From assembly GCA_018524725.1 (NCBI GenBank), contig JAEUWP010000224.1, positions 1-64,000 of the forward strand: DNA of 64,000 bases. The letters run 5' to 3'. Shown one piece after another: positions 1 through 10,018 of this stretch. Below the pieces are notes generated by a model. It ran no database searches, had not been told where the DNA came from, and saw only the letters and a program-made list of their open reading frames with translations. Both the position numbers and the translations under genes were made by a program. The DNA comes from Podaxis mareebaensis. Taxonomy: Eukaryota; Basidiomycota; Agaricomycetes; Agaricales; Agaricaceae. Each line of letters begins with the position of its first letter. Position 1 is the first letter of the stretch.

Positions 1-594
1 CTTCTTGTGTACTAATGGATAGATTACCTTTAAGCACTGACAGAGTCAATGTGTCAAGATAACTATTACTTATAGTCACACAATACATCTACTTCCTCAA
101 TAGAATCCTTAAGCAACTTAGAGAGCGATAGAGATATATAAGAGAACTTAAATCATATCACTTATTGTTGATAAAGACTTTCTATTCAAGTCTCCACCTA
201 ACCAAGTAGAAACGATACTTTCTACTTGTTAGTGTCGATGACTTATATACTTTACAGTGTATCTAAATATATATCTATGTTAGAACTTTCCAGAAGTTCT
301 TAAGGTACCGAGGCTCAACTCAGAGATTGACTCAGAACAAAGGAAGCATGATTTAACTAATAATAGTTCAATACAAAAGGTTCTTTATCAAAGAAGTCTT
401 CTTTTCTAATAATAACATGAAAGCTTATCAATCTGTAAAAGTCATATGACTTTTGATATTACATAAGCATAGTCAATGACAGAAGGATATAGAACAAACA
501 AACTAAAGACTAAAGCTTTCAAATAAAACAAGAGACAAATAAAATGAAAACATAATTAGTAAATGTATAGTGAACATTTACTAAGTTCATAACA
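1..594 (-). repeat. 3' LTR of element 1 (truncated by window start)
   Basis: Direct repeat of 7183-7777, offset about 7183. In element sense it starts TGTTATGAAC at 594. Comparison with the right copy shows that about 64 bases of its far end lie before the window. Four of the roughly nine differences between the two copies are CpG to TpG or CpA changes. Confidence 0.93.
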
Positions 595-612
595 CAATCC
601 CTTTCCTATAGA
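595..612 (-). promoter_or_regulatory. Polypurine tract of element 1
   Basis: Next to the 3' LTR, in element sense, lies a purine-rich run (AGGAAAGGGATTG) that fits the plus-strand primer site of LTR elements. The call rests on position and composition. Confidence 0.55.
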
Positions 613-639
613 AAATGTCCACATTTTCAAATACTATTC

Positions 640-1695
640 TACTGTTGATTACGAGGGAATACAGTCCTGATGTCTAATTTTTGTTGTTCTTCATTATAGT
701 AATATGCAGTAGTCAGATTTTGTATAGCGTTTGTGTTTCTTTCTACTGGAGGAGGTAATTGAACATTTGATTGTCCAATTAATGGATTTTGTCATTGTCG
801 TTGTCCTAAAACTCCACCATTCTTTGTATAATGACAATGCTTCTGAATCGTAGTCGCAGGCATTCATTGCATAGGTGTAAGATGTGGTGAGGGAGCGATG
901 GGCAAATGAGGGCAATATTTGCATTTCCAACTGTAATGCCTGTTCCCATTGCAGAATCTACAGGAGTATTTCGGACATTGGTAACCCAGATGTCCTACTG
1001 ACCTGCATTTCCAACATCCATTTTCATATGCTCGTTGGAGTGATGTAGGGAGTAAGGCAACTTTGTTGAGGGGAAGGGTTCAATTGATAACTTTCTGCTC
1101 CCAGTCGGGTACATTGGCTATTGGGTTTTCTGACCTTCAAAGTTTGTCAATAATGTGGTAGAGAGAAGGGAAGAGGGAGATGTCGGGTTGTTGTTGAAGA
1201 GGCAATTTCTCTTCAGTAATGAGTCCTTCATTAAGGAAGGGGTCAGTTCAATATGTAAAGTCGAATGGTCTTCCTTGAGGCAGTTCTGGAAGCAGGGTCA
1301 GTTCGATATGTAAAGTCGAACGGTCTTCCTTGAGGCGGTTCTGGAAGCGGGGTTGGTTCTCAACTAAGTGGTTTGGGAGTGGATGTCGGATCCACGATTC
1401 TGGGGATCGACTGAGGTGATACCTCATGTAGGTAGGATAGGGTGAGTGTCGCCATTTGTTTTGTGAAACAAATGCGATATTCATCACGATGCTCGGATGG
1501 GATATTGTATTCAGGGTTCTGAATATGGGTAGCAGCATTATGGAGGTTGGTCCATTGTTCATGACCCTTAGAGGGTGGTTCAATCTCGGGAGAAGTGATT
1601 GGAATGATCCATGGAGCTAGCAGGCAATTCGGAGAAAGTGAATCAGGAGAGAGAAGAGTAGCCAGATCAATTTTGATGTGGAGGTTGCTGCTCAT
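640..1695 (-). CDS. Element 1 accessory ORF4: double zinc-knuckle protein (decayed)
   Basis: Second extra ORF between pol and the 3' LTR, in element sense. It opens with MSSNLHIKIDLATLLSP at 1695 and stays open to 1360, then continues in shifted frames. Near 915-1005 the minus strand encodes two adjacent CCHC knuckles, CWKCRSVGHLGYQC and CRFCNGNRHYSWKC, both C-x2-C-x4-H-x4-C. Such knuckles usually bind nucleic acid. The frame is broken by TGA codons and small shifts, so this copy is not functional. The pair resembles the one in ORF3 just upstream, which suggests the two accessory ORFs arose by duplication. I do not recognise the N-terminal part. The 3' end is approximate. Confidence 0.55.
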
Positions 1696-1869
1696 AATGT
1701 CAAGTATGATAGATGGATAAATTTTTAGCTAGCCTCATGTTGGATCAAACACAATTGATTGTGTATATTTGTTATCTTACTAATCTACTACTCTGCTATA
1801 GTTAGACTAGTAACTGTTCTTTCTTATCTAATCAACTACTTGGCTTGTAGCTAATTAGTAATACTTTTA

Positions 1870-3156
1870 GTAGTGTCCTTTGCCATCTATGTTGTAGATA
1901 GCCTCATCATCGAAGTCAAATTCAAAATCAGCATCATAATCATCTGATAAGTAGGTGTATCTGGTTGAAGACAAGAAAGGATATTGTTTGTTACTGGAAG
2001 TTCTGGCAAATGTTGCATGAGGGTTTCCTTGAGCGTGATGATAGGCGGTAGCTCTGGAAAATTGTTGGAGTCGACTGACTCGTGGGTTGATGGTGGGAGT
2101 GGTGTGCTTCTTAGAAGCTCACTTTGTGGGATGGTAAGTGGGGCTGAGGGTAAAGGTAACCCAATTAAGTCCATTGGTGTGGGAAGTCAGCTCAGTTCCT
2201 GAGTGGTTGTCTGGCTTGGTGGCGATGTTGGTAGGGGAGTTTGGAGGTGTGGGTATTCCAATATCCAATTTGGTACCATTGTGTAAGTTGTTGGTGGTGA
2301 TGGTAGGTTGTCCTCGAATGATTGAGGTGATCCTGTCATCTTCAAGTTGCTCCAATTCTTCCAAGGCAGTTGCAGGTAGGTTCCTTCGATCAATGCCTGA
2401 ATAAGGATTTCTGGAGCAAAACTTGGAAAAGTGTCCAGGGGCAGAACACTTGCAGTGGACACAGTAGTACATTTCACACTGTGTCTGGAAATGGCCCACT
2501 CGACTACATAAGTGGCAGGGTCAGTTTTGGGGTCATATATTTGGAAGACATATGGTGGAAGTTTCTCAAGGGTGTCGACCATTTTCTGAAGTTGGCTTAG
2601 TCAGATGATTGTTACCATCTTTAGCCAATTCATCAGATTTGGGAGATTCCGGCAAAGGAGTGGTAGACGGTCGAGTTGCGAGTTCTCAGGGGCAGCTAGG
2701 ACACGGTGTAAATCCATCTGGAGCTGGTTTGCTGATTGCCACAGGCTGTAGATAGAAGTCAGGCTCAATGGTCCTGATCTTCCAGATGATGTTCCCAATA
2801 TAGGGACCTGCAGGGAGACTGCATGCCAATTGATGAATAGAGGTGTCCAATTTCTTGGATTGTGTGATATAATGGCTTCATGCAGTAGCAAACTCATCAA
2901 GTGCAAGCCTGATGGAGTTGCAAAGGTTAAGGAATTTATGATTCCTGCTGTAACCAGACATAAAGTCACAGGCTGTTCCCTCATGTAGAAAGATGCATTG
3001 TAAGGTGGCAACTTCACTACTGGGTACTTCAGCTTGACCTGGTTGAGGTCATGGCAAAGCTTGGCAGCTTGGGAGAGTCTTTCCCTTTGCCTCAGGCTTC
3101 AGAGAGGGAGGATTCGAGGTTGTAGAGAGGATGTTTTCATTGGTAGCAGAGGACAT
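1870..3156 (-). CDS. Element 1 accessory ORF3: double zinc-knuckle protein (decayed)
   Basis: First extra ORF after pol. Its ATG (3156) lies 14 nt after the pol stop (TAA, 3173-3171). The N-terminal and middle parts are open at 3017-2601 and 2582-2187. In another frame, about 2415-2535, the minus strand encodes CHLCSRVGHFQTQC followed by CVHCKCSAPGHFSKFC, that is C-x2-C-x4-H-x4-C then C-x2-C-x6-H-x4-C. The end is an Asp/Glu-rich tail stopping near 1870. At least two TGA codons sit just before the knuckles. The layout (unknown N-domain, double knuckle, acidic tail) is gag-like, but I see no capsid homology. The function is unknown; binding element RNA is an inference from the knuckles. Confidence 0.6.
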
Positions 3157-3170
3157 TGGTCTGAGGAATG

Positions 3171-4880
3171 TTAGGCAAGTTTCTTCTGTCTTTTATACTC
3201 CTGAAGTATTTGTTTTGCATTTTCTAGGTTTTCTTCAGGTTCCCATGAGTCCTCAGTTGGTCCATATCCTTTCCAACATATCAGATATTCCAAGCATCTT
3301 CTTCAAATCCTGTGTTTCAAGATTGCTTCAACTTCATATTCTTCTTCTCCTGAGATGAGAATTGGTGGTGGATTAGTGTGGTGTTTCCCATAGATGTTAT
3401 TCTCGATTACTGGTGTGAGAAGTGAAGCATGAAATTTGTTGTGAATCTTCCATTTTGCAGGAAGTTTTAGTTCATAAGTGCATGTAGAGGCTGTGCAATT
3501 TGGGCATAGTTTTTGATAAACTTTCTGTAGAAGTTACAAAAACCAATGAACTGTCAAACATTCTTTGCTGTTTGAGGAATAGGCCAATCTTCTATTCCTT
3601 TGAGTTTTATTGGATCCATTTCAATGGAATCTGGTTTGATTATGAATCCGAGGTATTCTAGATGTTGTTTCTTGAATTCACATTTCTCTGTTTTTAGATA
3701 GAGATCATTTTTGTCTAGAAATTCTAGAACTTTAATAGTATAGTGATTGAGTTCTTTGATAGTTTTAGCTGGGATGAGAATGTCATCCATGTAGATGATA
3801 GTTTCTTCTTTAGACAGTGGTTCTTGGAAGAGATGATCCATCATAGATTGGAATGTAGCGGGTGAATTTGTCATGCCAAAGAACATGACTGTGGGTTCGT
3901 ATAAACCATTTGGGGTTCGAAAAGCTGCTTTCCATTTGTCCCCTTCTCAAATTCTAACATTGTTATAGCCTAGACAAATGTCTAGTTTAGTGAAATATTT
4001 GGCTCCTTTAAGTTTATCCATTATTCTTGAGATGTTAGGAATTGGATGAGCATTCTTAATGGTGTGATCATTAAGATAGCGATAGTCTTGACAAGGGTGT
4101 AAATCTCCTCCTTTCTTTCCTACAAAGAAAAAGGATGAGGCCATTGGTGATTGTGATTTATGAATGTATCCCTTTTGTAAATTTTCTTCTATGAATTTAT
4201 CTAGTTCTTTGCATTCCTGAGGTGTAAGGTGGTAGATAGGCATTTGTTTTGGAACAAAGGTTTCATCAACTTCAATTTTATGATCCCAAGGACGTCTTGG
4301 TGGCATTCTTTCTGATTTCTCTTTACTGAATACCTTAAGAAATTTATGGAATTTCTTTGGTACCACTTTCAAAGGATCAGATTCTTTCTTCTTGGTTTCT
4401 TCTGTTTTGTTGTAAAGATCTTGAGAGGTGTTGTGTTTAACATTTATCTCTAGATTTTCTTCGTCATCTTCTGAGTCTATATATTGACTAAGGTCAATAC
4501 TGTTAATCATCTGTTTAGATTTGTATTCAGTTAGTTGTATGGTTTGCAATTCTTCATCACGCCATTTCAATGTTTTTCTTTCCCAATCTATATCTGGGTT
4601 GTACTTTCGTAACCATGATATACCTATAAATAGTTCTTTATAGCCTAGATTGATTATTTTTGGTTTTATATTCATGATCTTGTCATTGATCTTGATTTTA
4701 ATTTCGGCATAGTGTGTTGTTTTTGTTCCTGAATTTCTTGATCTGTCAGTGTTATAAATGTATTGTACCTTCTTAAGTGGCTTCTTGGTTAATTTTAGAT
4801 TCTTGACCAAGTTTGGAGATATAAATTGGCCACTGGCTCCTGAATCTAATAATGCTTTGATTTTATGTGTTCCTTTGGGT
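3171..4880 (-). pseudogene. Element 1 pol: protease, RT and chromodomain; RNase H and integrase core deleted
   Basis: In sense order: an aspartic protease with ALLDSGASGQFIS near 4850-4800; reverse transcriptase at 4810-3550, including KGYIHKSQSPMASSFFFVGKK, the active-site motif YMDDIL, and the thumb motif GFCNFYRKFIKNY; then, from about 3478, LKLPAKWKIHNKFHASLLTP, which belongs to the integrase C-terminus, and a chromodomain with EAILKH and CWKGYGPTEDSWEPEENL, ending at 3171. Everything between the RT thumb and the integrase C-terminus is gone, and the join changes frame. In-frame TGA codons occur near 3950 and 3550 and inside the chromodomain. The RT active site itself is intact. The chromodomain marks a chromovirus, a clade that targets methylated-histone chromatin. 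Confidence 0.9.
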
Positions 4881-4969
4881 GTTAGTATTTCTGTTGGGAT
4901 TAGTAGACATTTTCCTTTAGATGCATGAAGATCAATGATGTTAAGCTGATCTTCTGAGCTACTTAAAAA

Positions 4970-6686
4970 TTTTTGTCTTGAGAAAATTCTTCCACTTGTT
5001 CATCTTCTATTCCATTTTCGATGGCATAGACCATAGCATTTGGATCGACTTGTCTTTTCTTTCTGGTAAAAGGTTTCTTTGGCTTTCCTTTGGATACAAA
5101 ATTATTTCGCTTGTTCTTTGTGGTGTAACTTCTTCTAGATGGGCATTGTCTGTAGAAATGTCCCTTCTTCTTACAAAAGAAACATTCTCTGTTCTTGATT
5201 GCTGTTCACTGTTTGTCAGTAAGTACATTGTTAATGAGGTGTGATATGGCATCACTTGGTGTTCTTTCACTGTTATGAACTCCTGGTTTGGAAGGTTGTA
5301 TATCTTGTATGTCTTCTGATTCATTTTCTTCTTCTTCTTCATCAGAATCCTGCTCATATTCTCCATCAGAGAATCTGAGCTCATCGAAGTAGTCAGCAAG
5401 ATGATCGATGCCCATATCCCACTCGCTTCTCCTGTGTTGAGGTAAGATTGGTTGGGAGGTGATATTTTGATAATGGGGTTGGATTCTGTAGCCTTTTGTT
5501 TTCCTTTGTCCTTTCTTCGTGTAGGAAATTCTTCCGTTGATTGCTGCTCTATACTTGCATTGTTCTTGAACAATTCTGTGGGCATTTCTTGCTGCATTCT
5601 TCCACTGTGTAATTGTGTCTGTGGTACTTCTAAGTGCTTCCTGTCTGACAGCGGGGTCAAGTCCATTCACAAAGTATGCCCAAAGGGCCACACTGTCTGT
5701 GAGTCCTGCTTGGGAAGTGAGGACTGAGAATTCTGAGATATATTCCTTGATATATCTGCCATGCTGCTGGAGGTTTCGTAATGCCTGTTCAGCCTCGAAT
5801 GTCTGTTGTACTGGGGCAAAAGACTGGTCGAGGTCATTTGTGAACTCATCCCATGTTCATTGAGTTGCATCTCTCGCATGCATTGAAAGATAATCCTGTC
5901 ACCATGCTGATGCTGCTCCATCAAGTAAAGCAAGGGCATAGTTGACTTTTGTGGCATGATCAGTGATGCCATAGGATTTGAAATATAGTTCAACGAGGGA
6001 TTTCCAACTTCTGTACTGTGCAGGGTCTCCATAGAACCTCATAGGCTTTGGGTACTCAAAGTTGGTGTTCTGGTTCGTAGACATGGTGGCTCCTGGAGAT
6101 TGTGGAGGTGAAGGGCTTCTTCTGTGACTCCCTGAACTTCCTGAAGTTGTTCTTCTTCTAGCTGGAGTTCTTGGATTTGTTCCCCAAGATCTGCTAATTG
6201 ACTGATAAGTTGTTGCTTGTGGTACTGCTGTTCCGGCCAAGGAAGAGAACTGATATCCAGTCCCTGGTATTGATTGAGCAGTCATTGTTGGATTGCTAAA
6301 ATATCTTTGCTCTTGAATAGACGATGAAGATTGGGGTTGCTCTCCTTTCGTTTGAGAGGAGAGATTGAATCTGGCAAGATCCTCGGTGACTTCTTTGACA
6401 CTTGGTTGTCTTGAGACCTGTTGCAGTGTGTTAAGTGTTGCTGCGAGTCCTGCAAATCAGTTTTCTGTTTCAAGGTTTCTTTGAGTTTCGTCAATTTGTT
6501 GCCGATCTTGTCTTGAAAGGTTTTCGGATTGGACTTCTGCTGAATATTCTTCGTTGAGTCTTCTTTGGATTGAAGCTTCAAAGAAGTGGGGTTTATTTCT
6601 TGTGTCTTTATAATACCACTCTCCTGTTGTGTGGTCTTTGAAGACTTTTCCTCTTGTTGGGCTGTCAAATGTGATTGTTTTCGCAA
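4970..6686 (-). pseudogene. Element 1 gag (capsid and CCHC nucleocapsid), decayed
   Basis: The capsid-like region in sense order includes YPKPMRFYGDPAQYRSWKSL (about 6055-5995) and ALWAYFVNGLDPAVRQEALR (about 5690-5630), typical of Ty3/gypsy gag. A nucleocapsid knuckle, CFFCKKKGHFYRQC, lies near 5140-5190. Two TGA codons fall between the capsid segments (after GAASAW and after HARDATQ). An upstream open frame, 6686-6282, is Gln/Lys-rich and may be the start of gag or leader. The likely start is 6285 (MTAQSIPGTG); 6686 is the alternative. The knuckle is followed by a short linker into the protease, so gag and pol are close-spaced. Confidence 0.8.
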
Positions 6687-7118
6687 TTTTGAATTATCCA
6701 GTTTGGCAACTTTAAATTTTCACTTTTAATAAATTTCCTTTCCCTTTCAACAACTGAGCATCCACAGCAAAGCCTCTTCTCAGTGGTACTTTCAATGGAA
6801 ATTCATATCCCAATAGATTATAGCTCTATCTAAGCATAATCACTTCTTTATTATGAGTGTGATTCCCTTCACTCATCGAAATATCCTCCAGAGTCAAAGC
6901 TCCATCAAGGAATTTCTTTAGATTATGGGACAACAATCCTCAACTAATCTACACTAGTTGGCAATGCATGCCTACTCTCTTTCTAATGTTAACTTCAGAA
7001 ACTAGGACCCAAAGTTAAAACACTAGCTGCTCAAGTAGGGCTTCTTTCAGCAATCAATGCTGAGCAGCCAAGACAAGGTAACGACTCTGTGCTACAGAGA
7101 AGGATCATTTCTACTTAA
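6687..7118 (-). other. Element 1 5' leader
   Basis: Non-coding stretch between the 5' LTR and gag. The bases next to the LTR (in sense TTAAGTAGAAATGATCC) do not match a TGG-initial tRNA primer site, so the priming mode is unclear. I see no gene here. Confidence 0.6.
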
Positions 7119-7777
7119 TGTTATAGTGAGGCCACTTCGGTCCGTAAAGAGGCCCAATATGTATCTGAAGATCGTATCAAAGGAGACTTGTGTACTAATG
7201 GATAGATTACCTTTAAGCACTGACAGAGTCAATGTGTCAAGATAACTATTACTTATAGTCACACAATACGTCTACTTCCTCAATAGAATCCTTAAGCAAC
7301 TTAGAGAGTGATAGAGATATATAAGAGAACTTAAATCATATCACTTATTGTTGATAAAGACTTTCTATTCAAGTCTCCACCTAACCAAGTAGAAACGATA
7401 CTTTCTACTTGTTAGTGTCGATGACTTATATACTTTACAGTGTATCTAAATATATATCTACGTTAGAACTTTCCAGAAGTTCTTAAGGTACTGAGGCTCA
7501 ACTCAGAGATTGACTCAGAACAAAGGAAGCATGATTTAACTAATAATAGTTCAATACAAAAAGTTCTTTATCAAAGAAGTCTTCTTTTCTAATAATAACA
7601 TGAAAGCTTATCAATCTATAAAAGTCATATGACTTTTGATATTACATAAGCATAGTCAATGACAGAAGGATATAGAACAAACAAACTAAAGACTAAAGCT
7701 TTCAAATAAAACAAGAGACAAATAAAATGAAAACATAATTAGTAAATATATAGCAAACATTTACTAAGTTCATAACA
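7119..7777 (-). repeat. 5' LTR of element 1
   Basis: A 659-bp LTR, on the + strand TGTTATAGTG...TTCATAACA, with TG...CA ends. The left boundary is supported by a related LTR at 31128-31442 whose end is the reverse complement of the same GGCCTCACTATAACA. The right boundary matches the end of the left copy at 594. Confidence 0.9.
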
Positions 7778-7997
7778 TTGTGCCACTCTATTATCCCTTT
7801 CATTTCTGAATCAGAGTCCCCCACAAACTTGCTAGGGTGTGGCTTTTGGTAACACTATTTTATATTTCACTTCACATTAGCTCTTTTATTTGTTATATTC
7901 TATAGTAATCCATTTGCTGCCCCATCAACAACATTGCAATACTACATTCCAAGAAAACAAATGAACTCTGCACAAGGGCACAAGGAGGTGAGGGGAC

Positions 7998-9279
7998 TCA
8001 TGGGCCCTTCCAGACCCACCTTGATGAACCTCCTCCACGTCCCTCCAGATCCTCCTGTCGACACACCAGCTCAAGATCCCACATCATCTCCATGTTCCTC
8101 TCCATCATCACCTGCATTGCTTCCATTGCCTCTGTGTTCTGATCCATCACCTCCACTGTCCTATCCATTGAGTGCATGATGGTCTGCTGCAGCAACTGGT
8201 TTGACTTGATACCTTGCTCCAGAGTGGTCTGCAGATGGTCAATCACCTGCTGATTTTGGTTGTGCAACTCCTGCATCATTGCCAGCTTGTCAGAGAACCA
8301 CTCAATCATGGACCTGAGATATTTCATCTCCTGTGCATGTTGGTGGGATTGTGGAGACAAAGGGGACTATTGGATTTCATCAGCTTTCATTATTCTCTGC
8401 ATTGGATGCACTCACCAGGGATAGTTCCTGCCTGGCTTCTGCCTCCTCACACTGAGGACTCTTAATCGATATTGGAGCTGGCTGAGAAAATGACAATGGG
8501 GTCCAAGTGACTGCCAAAGAGCTTGACAGAGTCTGTGCCATAGAAGATGCAGGTGGTGAAAAGGCCGGAGACATCAACCCAACTGGATTTCCGAAGGCAC
8601 TCCTTCTGGAGCCCAACGCTGCTCCTGATGCTACAGACGACCCCCCAGTCTTCTTCCAAGGTGCAGGTGCTGCTGATGACCTTGTATCCCCAGCCAGATC
8701 ACACCCAACATGTCCTCTCTTGCACTCATTGCAAGCCATGCCCAGATACCTGTGACAGACCAATCCCTTCTCTGAGCACCTCTTACATGGCACTGGCAGG
8801 ATACCTCCCTCACCCACTCCTGAGCTCGAACCACCCAATCGTGAAGGCATGGATGGAACCACAACATGCAACATTGTAGGACCTGATGGAACTACTCATT
8901 GCAAACTCCATAACACCTGCTGACCAATTTGCATGCTCAGAGCTGGAGTACCTGGCCCCTCATTGTTGTCTTCTTCATCCAGACTCTCCACCCACTTACT
9001 CTTCGACTTCTTCTTAGTTGCCTCCCTCACAGCCACCTGACTACCTTCTGACTCTCAACAATGCTTGTTCACATCTCCGCTTTCACTCATATCGACTTCC
9101 ATAGCTGCCAGAGACTCGTCTGGGAACCTGAGCATCACATGTTGCTCTGGGGTGAGCTTGCTGAGGTCAACAGTGACTTGGCTGGGCTGGGAAGGCATGA
9201 GGGTATGAGGGGAAGGCTGGAACAAAAAATTTTTCAATGAGTTCCAACCCAGATACACATTCTGATGACTCCTGATCAC
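7998..9279 (-). CDS. Element 4 antisense gene: six-cysteine cluster and coiled-coil protein (decayed)
   Basis: Reads against the retroelement. The open frames are 9279-9055, 8874-8416 and 8366-7998. A cluster with spacing C-x2-C-x6-C-x7-C-x2-C-x6-C (CKRCSEKGLVC, then CNECKRGHVGC) lies at about 8787-8701, the spacing of fungal Zn2Cys6 domains but with fewer basic residues. A 49-nt intron, 8367-8415 (GTGAGT...ATAG), joins RQELSL to SPLSPQSHQH in frame. The C-terminus is a Gln/Met/Glu-rich coiled coil. Two TGA codons interrupt the N-terminal part, which otherwise reads through in one frame. The start is uncertain: 9279 or the internal Met at 9198. It is the counterpart of the intact gene in element 3. 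Function unknown. Confidence 0.6.
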
Positions 9280-9330
9280 TTAGGCTTCATTTCCGAGTCA
9301 GCTGCCTCAAGGCCTTGAGGGCTCAGCCTT

Positions 9331-9343
9331 AAGGGGGGAATAC
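9331..9343 (+). promoter_or_regulatory. Polypurine tract of element 4
   Basis: AAGGGGGGAATAC directly before the TGTCACAACTGC start of the 3' LTR; identical to the tract of element 3 at 26371-26383. Confidence 0.75.
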
Positions 9344-9471
9344 TGTCACAACTGCTCGCATGTGTCCACACTTACTTTCCCACACTTATCCAATGTCCAA
9401 AAATCTGATATCCGATGTTCTGATTTCGCATGACTCTGATCCACTCATTCCATTGATGGATTTCCATCCAC
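9344..9471 (+). repeat. Start of element 4 3' LTR, truncated
   Basis: Begins TGTCACAACTGCTC after the polypurine tract and ends where the LTR of element 2A begins. I see no second copy in the window, so the LTR call rests on the tract and the TG start. Confidence 0.55.
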
Positions 9472-10018
9472 TGTTAGGTTGGTCCTTATCACCAGTCACC
9501 TAAGCTTTGCTAGGGGGCGGCTATCTCACTAGATGGTTCACAGAGGCGCTAGGATCTAGCAAGAAGGATCACGATAAGAAGGTGGCAAGGCAAGTGTCCA
9601 GTTAAGTACACTCAGGAGGTCGAACTTCTATTAGTCGAGAGTGTGACCAATAGAGAGTTTACTACCACACTGATCATGAGTTAATGTCAATCCAGAGATA
9701 AAGTGAGAGCAATATTCTGAATTTAAGGATATAGGAAGCTTGCACTTCCAGTACATGAGCAGCTATTTAAGCTTTACTTCTAAGGTCCTAATCAGGTAAC
9801 TATGATGAAGTAATGCTACGAGTCCGAGAGTCAATAGAAGCATAACTATGGAGCAGAGCGAGATGAGAATAGAACTAAACAGGAATAGAAACTAGACAAG
9901 AAAAGGAAATTAGCTAGATAAGGAAACTGTTCAATACAGAGTTCAGGCGGGATACAGGAATACAAGGTGAAGCATCTGTAGTAAGACAGAAAGGAAACTA
10001 TTTATGAGTTATATTACA
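9472..10018 (-). repeat. 3' LTR of element 2A
   Basis: 547 bp, on the + strand TGTTAGGTTGGTCC...TATATTACA. Matches 18343-18888; many of the few differences are at CpG sites. The stop codon of the accessory ORF (TAA, after MDL) lies inside the first bases of this LTR. Confidence 0.92.

Larger units (their letters stand above)
1..7777 (-). mobile_element. Element 1: defective chromovirus (Ty3/gypsy LTR retrotransposon)
   Basis: Minus-strand LTR retrotransposon. Order in its own sense: 5' LTR (7119-7777), leader, gag, pol (protease, reverse transcriptase, then directly the integrase C-terminus and chromodomain), two extra ORFs, polypurine tract, 3' LTR (up to 594, cut by the window start). The two LTRs match along 590 bases with about nine differences, so the copy is fairly young. 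It cannot be autonomous: RNase H and the integrase core are missing and gag-pol is interrupted by TGA codons and a frame break. The right flank after 7777 is ttgtg; the left flank is outside the window, so the target duplication cannot be checked. Confidence 0.93.
7778..9471 (+). mobile_element. Element 4: 3' fragment of a gypsy element with an antisense gene
   Basis: What remains is the region between pol and the 3' LTR, a polypurine tract and the first 128 bases of the 3' LTR. The tract AAGGGGGGAATAC before TG is the same as in element 3, and an antisense gene lies in the same place, so the two elements are related. Element 1 borders it at 7777 and element 2A cuts it at 9472. No gag or pol of this copy is visible. 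Confidence 0.7.
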
